Shown here: positions 45,650 through 56,340 of the stretch, in pieces
How positions within the stretch are numbered: the stretch's first letter is position 1
How the letters are laid out: each line of letters opens with the position of its first letter
Source: Cordilura impudica
Lineage: Eukaryota > Arthropoda > Insecta > Diptera > Scathophagidae
Assembly: GCA_963682025.1 (NCBI GenBank)
Contig: OY821519.1
Span: forward strand, 190,644,388 to 190,708,387
Reading direction: 5' to 3'
DNA: 64,000 nucleotides
Program-made: the position numbers and the translations under genes
The notes under the pieces: model-generated
Told to the model about the DNA's origin: nothing
What the model saw: only the letters and a program-made list of their open reading frames with translations
Databases searched by the model: none

Positions 45650-46460
45650 AATTAGTAAACCATACCACACTTTTATTCTGGAGTCATCTGCGATACCATT
45701 GGGGAATACTCCGTCTCCACAGTAAAAGAATTTTGAGATCCTTTGAAATTTCTTGGATGTGCTTCTTCAACATTTAGGAGAGCAAAGTGGCTTTCGTTTG
45801 CCTATGGCCTTCTTCTGAAGTTTAGCTTCCTATCTTGTAATACTCCATCACAGAAGTAGCTTTTAGTCCGTCTGGAGAAATGGGATCGAAGGCGGAGAAC
45901 TTACACTTCCTAGCAAGAAAAAAACGTTCCGTTTTGGTTAGATAAGCTCCTGCAGCGCAACTACCCAGTTTAATAGCTCTTCAAGAGCTGTTTTAAAAAA
46001 TTTGCTTGAGTGTATGCAGAAACTTTCCATTTAAAGCTATTGCCACGTCATTAGCATAAGCGACAATACTGCAGTCATCTTCCTCCAAAGAAAGTAGCAT
46101 TGAGTTCAATACTAGGTTTCAAAGAAGTGGTGAGGGAACACCACTTCACCTGTACACGTTTCGGGATAAAATTGATGCTTCAAACAAAGATGCTATCTGT
46201 CAATTGACAAAAAGATTTTTAACCAATGAGATGATTCCAGAATTTACTCTTAGACTGGAGTATTATCGAGTTCGGAGTGATTTTGTTAAAATCCTCATCT
46301 GAATCGAAAAAGATTGTCATTGTGTATTCTATTACCCAGAGCAATTCCTTTATGTTACCTACAAGTTCTTTTATGGTATATAGTTTTAAAACTCCCAAGA
46401 GCACCTGGTACATATTCATGTTATAGTTAAAGGCCTTTCTGGTCATCAGAGTTAATTCTA
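45650..46460 (-). pseudogene. R1-type LINE reverse transcriptase remnant
   Basis: Minus strand: a damaged RT start, LNSMLLSLEEDDCSIVAYAN and DVAIALNGKFLHTLK (46,110-46,010; YADD box as YAND), SCAAGAYLTKTERFFLARK, PISPDGLKATSVMEYYKIGS (45,900-45,830) and KHIQEISK...LWRRSIPQW. The order fits R1-group LINEs from palm to thumb. Stops and a mutated catalytic box show it is dead. The open piece at 46,219-46,446 is the upstream part. Confidence 0.6.
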
Positions 46461-46538
46461 TGTTACTACTTTGGGGATTAAAAGGTCAAACTAAAACATT
46501 TTATCGATAAACTTTCAACCCAGTTTCGGTGTTTAGTA

Positions 46539-46750
46539 CACATAGAAAAAATATTTGCCAACCGAATTGGTCTTAAGTGGAACAACTGTATTTTCGATTG
46601 TATCGACAGAAATTTCATATCATCTGCAAATTTTCTATTATAATAATATATTTACTGTTAAGGCAATATAATTGTAATCATCGTGAACACGAAAATCGCA
46701 ATTCGGTTGGTAATAAATTCGGTAGCCACAATGAATCTGTTTTCTGTGTG
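46539..46750. mobile_element. 212-bp MITE of the CACACAG family, copy a
   Basis: Left end CACATAGAAAAAATATTTGC, right end read inward CACACAGAAAACAGATTC. TA flanks both sides (46,537-46,538 and 46,751-46,752). It shares CCAACCGAATTG, TTTTCGATTGTATCGACAG and GGTAGCCACAATGAATCTG with copy b. The ends match the 4.9-kb element at 19,086. Confidence 0.8.
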
Positions 46751-46934
46751 TATTTATATATAAATGGGTGAACTATTGTAACTACACGATTCACTTCCTT
46801 AAATTTTGTACATGAAATAATAACTGCGATACAAATGTGGAGAATAAGATGAATGTGGCCATCATTCGAACGTACGCTCGTATAATTAATTTTGCGTTCG
46901 AAACTGCACTCGAGCATTATCTCAACGGAATGTA

Positions 46935-47560
46935 ATTTTTTTTTGCTAATTGATTTATTTATTCTCTATTAATGTTTTTCCTTTTTTCAACACAGAAAAA
47001 AAAAAATCGCCAACCGAATTGTTCTAACAATTAATAACTGAATTTTCGATTGTATCAACAGAAATTTTATAATAACAAACCATATTTTATTTTGATACAA
47101 TTTTCACTGTTAAAACAATAGAATTGTAATTGCAATCAATTCAAATTTCAATTATTATCTTCATCGAAATTCGGTTGGTTCTAAATTTGGTAGCCACAAC
47201 GAATCTGTTTTCTGTGTGAAGAAATCCCTTCAGATAATTCCATACATATTCCAAATTACCATGGCCTTAACCTTACCAGCTGATTTCATTGTCTTTGTTA
47301 TCTTCATTGCGAATGCACAGAGTAAAATTCGTTGCTTTGACTGTTGTTTTATTTCTGGCGTATAGTGGTGAATCCATGTCTTAGCAGCAGTAATGTATTG
47401 GCGAAGAAATTTATCAGTAGAGACGGGAAAGCCCTAAATCAGCAAATGCAACACCCATCTTTCCGATAGTTTTTTCATACCCAATCTGTCATGCTGTTGT
47501 ACCCATAGCTTTTCGTTGTTCTAAGTTTTTGCAGCCCTCTCATCAAGTCCAAGAGTCACT
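46935..47560 (-). pseudogene. mariner transposase remnant, split by a MITE
   Basis: Minus strand from 47,560: AKTxNNEKLWVQQHDRLGMK with KLSERWVLHLL, STDKFLRQYITAAKTWIHHY with TPEIKQQSKQR (the DETW box degraded to AKTW), KTMKSAGKVKAMVIWNMYGI, then RDF. After the MITE (46,991-47,218) it continues with LKKGKTLIENK. Removing the MITE and one AA copy restores RDFLKKGKTL. The sequence resembles irritans/mauritiana-type mariners. Only this central part is left, with stops. Confidence 0.75.
46991..47218. mobile_element. 228-bp MITE of the CACACAG family, copy b
   Basis: Left end CACAGAAAAAAAAAAATCGC, right end read inward CACACAGAAAACAGATTCG. AA flanks both sides (46,989-46,990 and 47,219-47,220). 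The mariner reading frame on either side proves the empty site and thus a 2-bp duplication. Confidence 0.85.
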
Positions 47561-48116
47561 GCTTCTGGAGAAAAATTGTTCAGTATTGGACAATTTAATG
47601 TTGTCAATTATTCAGGTTTTAACTTTGAGCGTTTAAAAATTATACACTATTTTTATTGGTCAAGTGATCAAGATTTAAAGTTCCTCGATTAATCGATCAA
47701 ATAACGAATGAAAGGAGGTCTTTAATATTCAAAAAATTTAAAAAAAAAAAAATTAAAAAACGCCTACATAAAAACTTAAAATAAGTTTAAATCTATTTAA
47801 TATTATTTTATTTGTATACAAGGAGAAGATTGAAAATATTGGAAATAAGTTATTTTTATTAAAAATATTACAAAACAGTTCAAAAAATAAATTAGAAACA
47901 TGAAGTAAATTGATACCATATTTGATATTTCTTTTTCTCATTTAAATGCAATTAAGAATAACTAGAAAGAAATATTGAGAGGAGTTTTAAGTATTAAAGA
48001 TACAAACTTTGATTTTGCTAAATAATTTTTGAAAATTAGATGAAATTTAAATTTCATTCAACGAAAAATTTCTTTTCGAACCTAAAAAATATTTTCAGAA
48101 CCATATTAAGATCTAA
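47561..48116. other. Non-coding AT-rich stretch
   Basis: No gene or terminus recognised. The first 60 bases may be the N-terminal side of the mariner remnant. Confidence 0.35.
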
Positions 48117-48795
48117 CAAGTAAGAAAATTATAGTCGGTCTAGACCGACTATACGATACCCTATACCATGCGTTTGGAAACCCTATCTCTTAGGCCCAAC
48201 TAACTGGACATAAGAAATAAGCAAAAACCAAATTTGAGTGGGATTTTTATTAATTTTTTTGGCTGCAGATATGAAAAAGTTCATATCGGATGCTATATCT
48301 ATATGAGGACTAGGTCCAAAAATGGACCGATCCTGACCATGGTTGGTAACGTCTCTCGTATTTTGCAAAAACGTATACAAACAAAATTTGAGAAGAATCA
48401 GTGCAATATTTTTGTTTTTTAATAGATTTAAGTGAATATCGGGAAGCAGCTCTGTATGGGGCCAAAGGGATCATTTTTGGACTAGTCATTAATGGATGTA
48501 ATGAACGCATACAAACCCAATTTGAGGAAGATCTATATGACAATTTCGATCTTATGGCAATTTATGTCGATTTCATAGGGGTAATTTGTATGGGGGCTAG
48601 GTCTGAACATGGACCGAATTTCACCAATTTCAATAACGTTCATCTCATGGCCGATAAAAGCTTATATACCAAATTTCGTTAAAATATATTCATATTTGCG
48701 ACCTGCAGTTTGATTACAAGGTTTACATGGACACACAGACGGACGGACGGACGGACATTGTTAAATCAACTCAAAAAGTGATTCTGATTCGAGTT
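48117..48795 (+). repeat. Mini-me-like repeat, copy 8, right end missing
   Basis: ACAAGTAAGAAAATTATAGTC, the 24-bp palindrome (48,132-48,155), the middle blocks and GGACGGACGGACGGACATTG at 48,741. After GTGATTCTGATTCGA (48,780-48,794) it changes abruptly to a different repeat family. Confidence 0.8.
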
Positions 48796-49206
48796 CATCC
48801 ACACCACCGAGCAGAGGGTTCTTATCGGATTGTCATTCCGTTTGTAATGCATCGAGAAAAGTTGCGACTTCATATGTATTCTTGATCTCTATGAAAACTC
48901 GAGTCGATATCTGTCCGTCTGTCCGTTTGTGCGTGTGTTTGTCTGTCTGTTGAAATCATGCTTATTCACAATATAAATTACCTAGATAAATTTAGGATCA
49001 TATTGTTTGTCATTATTTCGAGCAGGTGGGTATTAAAAGTGGCATAAATCGGGCTAAAAATTCAATGTGTTTTGTTCAATATTTATGTATTAAGTTGATC
49101 AAATTGATTACTTTTTTGAATACTTTATTAACATTTGTTTAAAATATTGGAATAATCGTAAAACTCAGATGGAGGGTATCGAAGATTCGGCATAGCCAAA
49201 CTTAAC
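48796..49206 (+). repeat. Second mini-me-like repeat family
   Basis: GTTCATCCACACCACCGAGC, TTGTCATTCCGTTTGTAATG, a GTCC/GTCT microsatellite (TCTGTCCGTCTGTCCGTTTG at 48,910) and the end GATGGAGGGTATCGAAGATT then CGGCATAGCCAAA. It has the same general plan as the main family but unrelated sequence outside the microsatellite. Another fragment lies at 44,995. Confidence 0.6.
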
Positions 49207-49437
49207 ATTTTTATTTATTATCTTCATACGTGTTTTTGAAAAAATCTAATCTTCACAAATTTAGAGCAATATTTAAACTAAAAGTAACCAATAGGTTTTC
49301 TTAAATGAAATGACTTTTTTTAAATTTAGTACAAAAAGTTAGTTTTTTCATGGTGGAAAAGTTTAGCCCCAATTCTAAAAAATAAGATTAAAATTACAAT
49401 TATGAATTAAAACTAAAATTTATTTTTAAACTTATAG
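49207..49437. other. Short non-coding spacer
   Basis: Nothing recognised. Confidence 0.4.
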
Positions 49438-50170
49438 TGAGTAAGGTTTCCATTGTTGGGAATCACCTCAAAGATTCGTTGTGGTGTACCAAATATAAAG
49501 TTTAAATGAACATCATTTGTGATTGTCTCCCAAGCTTTAGCTACCATTACCATAATTCCCCAGATATTCCAAGATGTTGTTTTGGTTAGGAAAACAGGCT
49601 GACCATTTCATTTGGGTATACTGTGTGACTCTTACTACATGAGCGTATGGTTACTGATGTGAACAGTGGCATTATCTTGCTGGAGAATCAATATTTTTTT
49701 TCACAATTTGTTTAAAATAAGGATTTGATATTTGTCCGAAGAAGAGTTATGTGTTCTGACGAATTCATTTTGATACTCAGGAAAGCTAACTCTAGCACAC
49801 CATCGACACAGAATGCACCCCAAATCAGCAGACACCCACCACCATAATTTCTTTTGAAAAAAATACCGTGGTTTCTTACGTAACTTTATTCAGTACGAAT
49901 TGTAACCTCCGGACCGATTAAGTAAACTTTTTCTCAAATTATATGTAAATTTTTTTTTACGTATTCCAGTCCGTACTCATATTACTTTTAGAAAACAGCA
50001 AACGTGTTTGGCTGGAAAGTGCTGAGGCACATTTAGACCACATTCGTGAAATTTTCTTGGCAGTTTTCGTTGAGCTGCTGGCGCTTGTGACAATCTTGCG
50101 GTTACTTTTTACAGTTTAGAGTTTCTTCCTGAATTTTCTTATTTTCTCCTTATCAGACCCGTTTTATCTC
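49438..50170 (-). pseudogene. Tc1/Tc3-like transposase remnant
   Basis: Minus strand, centre best kept: KRNYGGGCLLIWGAFCVDGV then LELAFLSIKMNSSEHITLLR (49,860-49,750), SSKIMPLFTSVTIRSCSKSH across a frame change (the FQQDNAxxHTS box; ILQQDNATVHIS is readable in another frame near 49,690), PKQHLGISGELW, and KAWETITNDVHLN ending near 49,440. The order matches GGGSVMVWGCF...FQQDNAPxHTS...NPIENLWG of Tc1/mariner proteins. Stops throughout. The N-terminal DNA-binding part is not seen. Confidence 0.65.
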
Positions 50171-50299
50171 CGAGCAAAAACTAACACCTTCTCCCTGAAA
50201 ATCAGTAATTTCGTCTTTTTCAATATTAGACAAGTAATAATATAAAACAAAATAATAATCATAATCATAACAAACAAAAACAAAAGTAATTAATAATAA

Positions 50300-50583
50300 T
50301 ATTGCGTTTATTATTACGCACCAGCCAAAAACAAAAACAAACGCTTCTGTAGTAGATCACATCCGTTTGTGGTCTATTGTCCAGTTGACAGCACAATGCA
50401 TCATAGAGAAAATGCGTTTATCAGTCGAACTAACCGTATGTGGAATAAAATCTTCGCACAAGTCTTTCCTGATAGCTACAATCTAATAAAACTTAAGTCA
50501 AATATCTACAAACGCTACTCCCGCTATCCGCCTTCTCATAACCTGTTTTCCAGAAATCAACACAATGCCCTATATTTGTAGGG
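50300..50583 (+). pseudogene. LINE ORF2 C-terminal tail, 5'-truncated
   Basis: RSHPFVVYCPVDSTMHHREN then AFISRTNRMWNKIFAQVFPD and NLIKLKSNIYKRYSRYPPSH, ending ...NALYL at 50,581. This is the C-terminal end found in Jockey/CR1-type LINEs of flies (VxCPVDRTMHYRExxF.SRTxRLWN.LPxEVFPxSYxLQxFKxN). It is open for 70+ codons and followed by ATTAATAATAATTAAAATAA. A very short 3' copy. Confidence 0.65.
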
Positions 50584-50680
50584 GACATCCCCTTAGTGTT
50601 GATTAATAATAATTAAAATAATTTAACCTATAAAGTTTTTATTAAAACTTGCTTTCCTTAGTTTTAGTTTTGAATATTTC

Positions 50681-51130
50681 CGTGACTGTGTGTGACTTTG
50701 CGTGACTATTTTAAAAATAATTTTTGGTCACAACAAGTCTACGGACCAAGTTTCAGATTGATTGGATGAGGGGAAATGGGGTTTAAATCACTTCGTGACT
50801 GTGCGTGGCTATGCTCGACAATCTTCAAGTTAATATTTGGTGACAATAAGTCTGTGGACCAAGTTTCAGATTGATAGGATGAGGAGAAATGGGGTTTAAA
50901 TCACTCCGTGCTTGTTGGTGACCATGCGTGACGAAGTGTGACTATCTTAAAATTAATCTTTGGCTAAAAAAAGTCTATTGACAAAGTTACAGATCGATCG
51001 GATGAGGGGAAGTGAGGTTTTAATCTTTCCGTGACTGTGCGTGACTATGTCAGATCTTTTTTCTTTTTTCACAGAAATCAAGTTTCGATCAAGTTTCAGA
51101 TATATCGGATAAGGGGAAATGGGTTTACAG
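50681..51130 (+). repeat. Minisatellite of four ~112-124-bp units
   Basis: Units start at about 50,681, 50,793, 50,906 and 51,030, each with CGTGACTGTGYGTGAC, a GGTCACAACAAGTCTACGGA-like centre, CAAGTTTCAGATTGATTGGA and GGGGAAATGGGGTTTAAATC. The third carries an extra insertion. The open frame at 51,031-51,432 overlaps the last unit and is not a gene. Confidence 0.75.
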
Positions 51131-52024
51131 TATTCCTCAGTTGCCTGCATATAGGTATTTTTAAAGTAATTTATTATTCTGTGAAAAATAGATTAAAAAA
51201 ATTAGTTTTTAAGAAAACAAAAAATCAGGAAATACATGTTGGATCATTTGAAACATCAATGTTAGCTTTGTTAGTCTCCCCCCCTCATTTACTGTACATA
51301 ACTTGTAACAGTGCATATTCTGACCGAGATTTGAATTTTTCTTCAAATTGGCTCCACTGTACGTATTTAAAAATAAATACTATTCCAATTTGTATAAAGG
51401 TAAGTCAACTTATTGTTAGTTACTTAAAATAGTACGGTGCTAAGTAGAATAACCCAACGAATCGTTTATTGAAGTAGCATAAGAAGAAATGTATGTACAT
51501 AGAAACATACTCGTACATTCATAGAGAAATTAAAGTTCTGGTTACACATTCTAAATAATATTACACATATATTTTATTTTTCTGCAACCTATTAAATATT
51601 CGTACGACTACATTCAAATAGCTACTTTGGCATATTCACCAAACAATGCATGATGATACGATGATGATGATGTTAATGACGATGACGATGATGGTTGTTA
51701 AATACGAATAGCTAGTATTATATAGCAGGTATCATAAGTTAATGAAGATATTTGTAATTAATTTCTTAAATAAGATTTTCAAGACACAATTTGTCGTTAG
51801 TAGAGTCCAATTTTCCCACTGAATATGAACGGCAAAAGAGCCGTCAAAATAAAATGTTTTTCGTTTAAGTCTGCAAACACTAATTTGTTGTTTTTCTCAA
51901 TTTTTCTCAATATAGGTATCTGAATTTGAAAACTAGAATTGTCTTAATTATATTATAGTTTTTGGCAAGGATGAAAAAAATATTTATGGGTCTTGATAAA
52001 AGTCTTTGAATGTTTTTAATGGTA
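51131..52024. other. Non-coding stretch with GAT microsatellite
   Basis: GATGATGATGTTAATGACGA and further GAT-rich words at 51,650-51,697. Otherwise no gene or terminus recognised. Confidence 0.45.
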
Positions 52025-52051
52025 GGGATTATCAGAAAAAGGTAAAACCAG

Positions 52052-52795
52052 TTGAGAGATATTAATGATAAAAAAGGTGATATAAATGAACCGAGTAATT
52101 ACAGAGGCATATCCTTTATGAATTGTATAGCCAAAATATTGTTGAGTGTCATATCAGAAAGACTATATAACTGGGTAGATCAACACAAACTCATATCTGA
52201 ATATCACGCAGGTTTCGGAAAAAATTATTCCACAGTAGACAATATATATAATTTAACAACAATTATACACCTAAAATTTAAAGAAAAGAGAAAAGTCTAC
52301 GCATTTTTTATGGATTTCAAAGCAGCGTTTGATAAGGTCGTTAGAAAATCTCTAATGTTTAAACTGCATGCAATAGGGGTGTCTACAAAAATGGTAAACT
52401 TCCTGGAAAATTTATATAAAAACACATACTCTACTGTCTGGAACGGCACAGAGTTGTCAGAAAAATTTGAAACCGTATCAGGGGTCAAACAAGGCTGCTT
52501 GTTATCACCATTACTGTTCTCATTATATATAAATGACCTACATGAGGAACTAGGAGGTGGATTACTTATTGGTAATATGAATATAAGATTATTGTTATAC
52601 GCTGACGATATCGTCCTTATAGCAGATGATGTTAAGGTTCTACAGGATATGATTAACAATTTAGAGAAATACTGTAGCTATTGGAACCTCGAAGTAAATC
52701 TATTAAAATCTAAGATTGTGGTTTTCAGAAATGGCGGAAGGATAGCCAAAAATGAAAAATGAACTCATAGAGGAACAGAAATAGAAAATGTCACA
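52052..52795 (+). pseudogene. LINE-Y reverse transcriptase
   Basis: Open for 236 codons (52,052-52,762): KKGDINEPSNYRGISFMNCI, HAGFGKNYSTVDNIYNL, YAFFMDFKAAFDKVVRKSLM (first catalytic Asp), SGVKQGCLLSPLLFSLYIND, LLLYADDIVLIADDVK (catalytic YADD intact, about 52,597), LEVNLLKSKIVVFRNGG. A one-base loss at about 52,760 shifts the frame; the next frame continues THRGTEIENVT to the insertion point. Apart from the 5' truncation and this shift the domain is well kept, better than copy 1 at 39,042. Confidence 0.8.
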
Positions 52796-55025
52796 CAAAA
52801 AAATTATTAACTTAGAAATATCACAGACTAGCACAAATATAAAATTATTGAAAAGAAAACTCTATCACTTGAATAGTGGAATAAACAATATGCTAACATC
52901 AGCTGATCACATTGCTTTTATTAGTAAACAAACAAACAGAGCAAATAACATAAGAGAAACAATAAAACACACACAAACATATAAAATTAACACACTGAAA
53001 GAAAAACTATTCAAATCTTACGGATTATTTTTCAACAACCATTGGTTTGAAAATAAAACCACTCTCAACATCCCAATGGAGTGCAAATGGATGCTTTCTT
53101 TGGGAAAAAAATTTGCATTACCAATAAATGACCGAAATTTTTCACCGATTAGCGTTATTGCAGACATAGAACAATGTATACAGGAAATGGAACTAAATGC
53201 GGATAGAGAGAAAGAAATAGCAAGAACAAAATTAGCAAATAGAATTACAACGTTCAAAAGAAATATTAAAAATAAACCCAAAGAAAAATTTATACTGACG
53301 ATTTTTGAAAAAACTAAAAAGTTTTTAAGAGCACACAAAGATATAATAATTATTCAAGCAGATAAGGGTAACAAGACAGTAGCAATGTACAAAAGTGAAT
53401 ATATACATAAAATGGAACACTTATTGGAAGACAGAAATACATACCGAACTCTAAGAACAGATCCAACAACAAAACTACAAAAAACGAACAACAATATTAT
53501 ATCGGACCTTTTCAAAAAAGGATATATTGATAATTGGCAAAAAAAGAAATTACTATGTTCAGCAGCTACAGCCCCACGAATCTACGGATTGCCTAAAATC
53601 CACAAAACAGGGATCCCCCTGAGACCAATCATCTCCTCAACACAGGTACCTTGTTACCATCTTTCCAAATATATAGGACAAATTCTCAAACATATAATAT
53701 CTAAAGATTATAACATTAAAAATTCTATAGAATTGAAAAATAACCTAAAAAATTTCAAAGTTGAAGATAGCGAGATATTGGTTTCATTTGATGTGGTTTC
53801 ACTATTCACCAATATTCCAGTGCATACTGCCATCAAAAATATTATGAAAAAATGGTACATAATTAAAAATTTTACAAAAATTCCTAGTTCCAAATTCATG
53901 GAGATTCTTAATTTTTGCCTAACTGAAAATAATTATTTTATTTATAACAAAAAATTGTATAACCAAATCTTTGGTATGCCAATGGGCAACCCACTATCGC
54001 CCACAATAGCCGATATAGTTCTCGATAGCTTACTTGACGACGTTATAATGGAATTAAAAGACAAAAACATCCACATCAAATACATAACTAAATATGTAGA
54101 TGACATCTTAGCCATTGTGAATAAAGAAGACCGAGATGATATATTGAACACTTTGAACAACCAACATCCAAAGATTAAATTCACTATTGAAATAGAAAAA
54201 GAAAATACCATAACATATTTAGATACAAGATTACATAGATCCTCAAATAATATTAATTTTGACTGGTATGCCAAAGAAACAGCATCGGGGAGACTCATGA
54301 ATTATAATGCAACCCAACCAAAACATCAAATATTAAATACGGCAAAAAATCTCATTGAAAGAATTCTTAAAATTAGCGACCAACAATTCCACGTTAAAAA
54401 CATTAAGAAAATACACCAGATATTAATGGAAAACAGTTTTCCCAATAACATCATAAGGTCTCTAATAGAAGAAATAAAACAGCGATTAAAAAATAACAAC
54501 CAACGTGACAACACTGAAGAAAATAAGGATATAAAGTTTTACAGTGTACAATACATCCCTGGCTTAACAGACAACAGAAACATGAGAAATACAATTAAAA
54601 ACAATAACATTAATTTTGCCTACAAACCCAACCAAACACTAAGCGCAATATTCACAAATGTCAAGGCACCTATAGAAAAACAACAAAAAAATAACGTAGT
54701 GTATGAAATAGCATGCAAGGGAAATGACAATCAGAAATGTGATTTAATATACATAGGAACAACAAAGAGAGCTTTAGCTACGAGAATGGGAGAACATCAA
54801 CTAGACATCGCCAAGAGGAGAGAAACAACAGCTTTGGCGCAACATATATTTAAAACAGGTCATATAGCTAATTTTGAAACGATTAGAATACTAGACAAGG
54901 AAAATAGAGAAAGAAAGAGATATACAAAAGAAAGTTTGTATATACAACAAAATATAAAACGGACGATGAATTTGAAAGAAGATACCAGCAATATAAATGC
55001 AAGTTACATTGTCGCTATTAGTTAA
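52788..55025 (+). CDS. Penelope-like element protein: reverse transcriptase plus GIY-YIG endonuclease
   Basis: 745 codons without a stop. Residues 1-185 are a Lys-rich N-terminal region. The RT follows: ADKGNKTVAM (~191), GLPKIHKTGIPLRPIISS (~267), VSFDVVSLFTNIPV (~333), GMPMGNPLSPTIAD (~396), KYVDDILAIV with catalytic YVDD (~435), TITYLDTRLHR. The C-terminal GIY-YIG endonuclease has VVYEIAC, CDLIYIGTTKRALATRMGEH (~651) with the conserved Arg, and YTKESLYIQ with the conserved Glu (~715); a Cys pair precedes YIG, as in Penelope-clade endonucleases. In the family the protein copies element RNA and cuts the target. The ATG at 52,788 lies in the target LINE (AATGTCACA); element sequence begins at 52,796, so the true N-terminus was probably lost by 5' truncation. 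All catalytic motifs are present. Confidence 0.9.
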   Translation: MSHKKIINLEISQTSTNIKLLKRKLYHLNSGINNMLTSADHIAFISKQTNRANNIRETIKHTQTYKINTLKEKLFKSYGLFFNNHWFENKTTLNIPMECKWMLSLGKKFALPINDRNFSPISVIADIEQCIQEMELNADREKEIARTKLANRITTFKRNIKNKPKEKFILTIFEKTKKFLRAHKDIIIIQADKGNKTVAMYKSEYIHKMEHLLEDRNTYRTLRTDPTTKLQKTNNNIISDLFKKGYIDNWQKKKLLCSAATAPRIYGLPKIHKTGIPLRPIISSTQVPCYHLSKYIGQILKHIISKDYNIKNSIELKNNLKNFKVEDSEILVSFDVVSLFTNIPVHTAIKNIMKKWYIIKNFTKIPSSKFMEILNFCLTENNYFIYNKKLYNQIFGMPMGNPLSPTIADIVLDSLLDDVIMELKDKNIHIKYITKYVDDILAIVNKEDRDDILNTLNNQHPKIKFTIEIEKENTITYLDTRLHRSSNNINFDWYAKETASGRLMNYNATQPKHQILNTAKNLIERILKISDQQFHVKNIKKIHQILMENSFPNNIIRSLIEEIKQRLKNNNQRDNTEENKDIKFYSVQYIPGLTDNRNMRNTIKNNNINFAYKPNQTLSAIFTNVKAPIEKQQKNNVVYEIACKGNDNQKCDLIYIGTTKRALATRMGEHQLDIAKRRETTALAQHIFKTGHIANFETIRILDKENRERKRYTKESLYIQQNIKRTMNLKEDTSNINASYIVAIS

Positions 55026-55364
55026 GCTGTGTTATTAAATTAATATGTGTTTGAATGTTGAGATGTTGTTTTTATGTTTTACGTTTTGTGTGAAATATAT
55101 TTTTATTATGTTTTAAATTTAAACAATTCAATTGTAAGTTTATGACACATACTATATGGTGTAAGGAAGTGTATTAATATGTTTTTTATATCTTCAAATA
55201 AATAGACAAACCCCAGAAGAAGTCGACAAATAATCGACGAAACGTCGGGACCAAAATTGTAAATCAAATTTGTTTTTATTTACATAAAAAATTCAGGCCA
55301 CATTAGCTTATTAAAGATAACATTAAAATATTTACAATTATTGGCCAAACAACTAAAATAATAA
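52796..55364 (+). mobile_element. Penelope-like retroelement, 5'-truncated, in LINE-Y
   Basis: The 2,569-bp insert is flanked by GTCACA, with LINE-Y protein sequence restored across it. It contains the 745-codon protein, then about 340 bp of 3' sequence with a hammerhead-like motif at 55,211-55,250. Related tails are at 13,524 and 29,131. The open coding frame argues for recent insertion compared with the other elements here. Confidence 0.88.
55211..55250 (+). ncRNA. Hammerhead-ribozyme-like motif in the Penelope 3' region
   Basis: CCC (stem I, 55,211-55,213), CAGAAGA (core, consensus CTGANGA, so U4 is changed to A), one extra A, GTCGA/TCGAC (perfect 5-bp stem II with a CAAATAA loop), GAAA (55,239-55,242), CGTC, then GGG closing stem I. 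Hammerheads with such a tiny stem III are known in Penelope-like elements, where they self-cleave element RNA. The changed core base may reduce or abolish cleavage. The position within the element is certain. Confidence 0.7.
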
Positions 55365-56340
55365 GTCACAGAATATTGTTACCTTGGCATGACACTAACC
55401 CCAAAATGTGTATTTAAAAAACATGTAGAAAAAGGAAATAATTCGGCAAAAAATTGTATAAACTCAACATGGAGAAGGGTCCTCATCAAAAATGATATTT
55501 CTTTTCGATCAAAAACACATTTTCTTAATGTCGTATGTCGACAGTCGTATGGTGGGTAAATATGGGGCCATTCTTACTTTGAAGAAGTCGATATGCTACA
55601 AAGATACTTTATTAAACGAATTCTTAAGCTTCCCAAATTTACACCAAATTATGCTCTTATGCTTGAGTCTGGAATGGATGCTGTGCATCTCTTCAAATTA
55701 AGCCTCCATTTGTGTTATATCAAACGTACACTTTTTGAATTCACTCATTCTAGACTACCTCATAAGCTCAGTTTACTAGCTTTGCCCAACAATATTTCAT
55801 GGGTGAAACGTTTGAATGATTTGAGTGAAGAGCATAATATACAATGCACACCAAATATAACAGTCGAAAAATGGAACATAAAACAGATGGCATAATAGAA
55901 TCTATAAAAAGTAAAAATAACCAAACTAAAATAAACAGACTACAGCAAACAGAATCATTTTATGGTAAATTGGATCTATGAGTGCCACATCTATATTTCC
56001 ATCAAAACAACAATCAGGCTAATATCATGTAGATATTCAAGGCATGCTGTGACCTAATCGAACTCAATGGATCTCGCTATTCAAGAAGAATTGAAAAAAG
56101 CTGCTCACTGTGTAATATGAAAGAAATTGAAAATATACAACACTTCATTGGTAAATGTCCCGTTTTAAACAACTTTCGATAGTATTGGTTTCGAAAAATA
56201 ACAATATCAGAGGAAGAATTAGTTAGAATTTTAAATGGTGAAAACAACTGGCGGTGTGTACTTCAGTACATAATCAATACTTTATGTTATCGTAAAATGC
56301 TAATATTTGAATACAATAATTAATTTTATAATATATGTAA
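55365..56340 (+). pseudogene. LINE-Y thumb and C-terminal region
   Basis: VTEYCYLGMTLTPKCVFKKH then INSTWRRVLIKNDISFRSKT, a frame change, GAILTLKK or, in frame, WGHSYFEEVDMLQRYFIKRI and LKLPKFTPNYALMLESGMDA (55,593-55,895 open), and LSLLALPNNISWVKRLNDLS. After stops come CSLCNMKEIENIQHFIGKCP (CX2CX11-12HX4C knuckle, about 56,100-56,160) and NGENNWRCVLQYI...YRKMLIFEYNN. It agrees with the C-terminal end of copy 1 (39,355-39,450), which helped define LINE-Y. Confidence 0.7.

Noticed and set aside
51031..51432. 133-codon plus-strand frame as a gene
   Set aside because: It starts inside the last minisatellite unit and shows no family motif.
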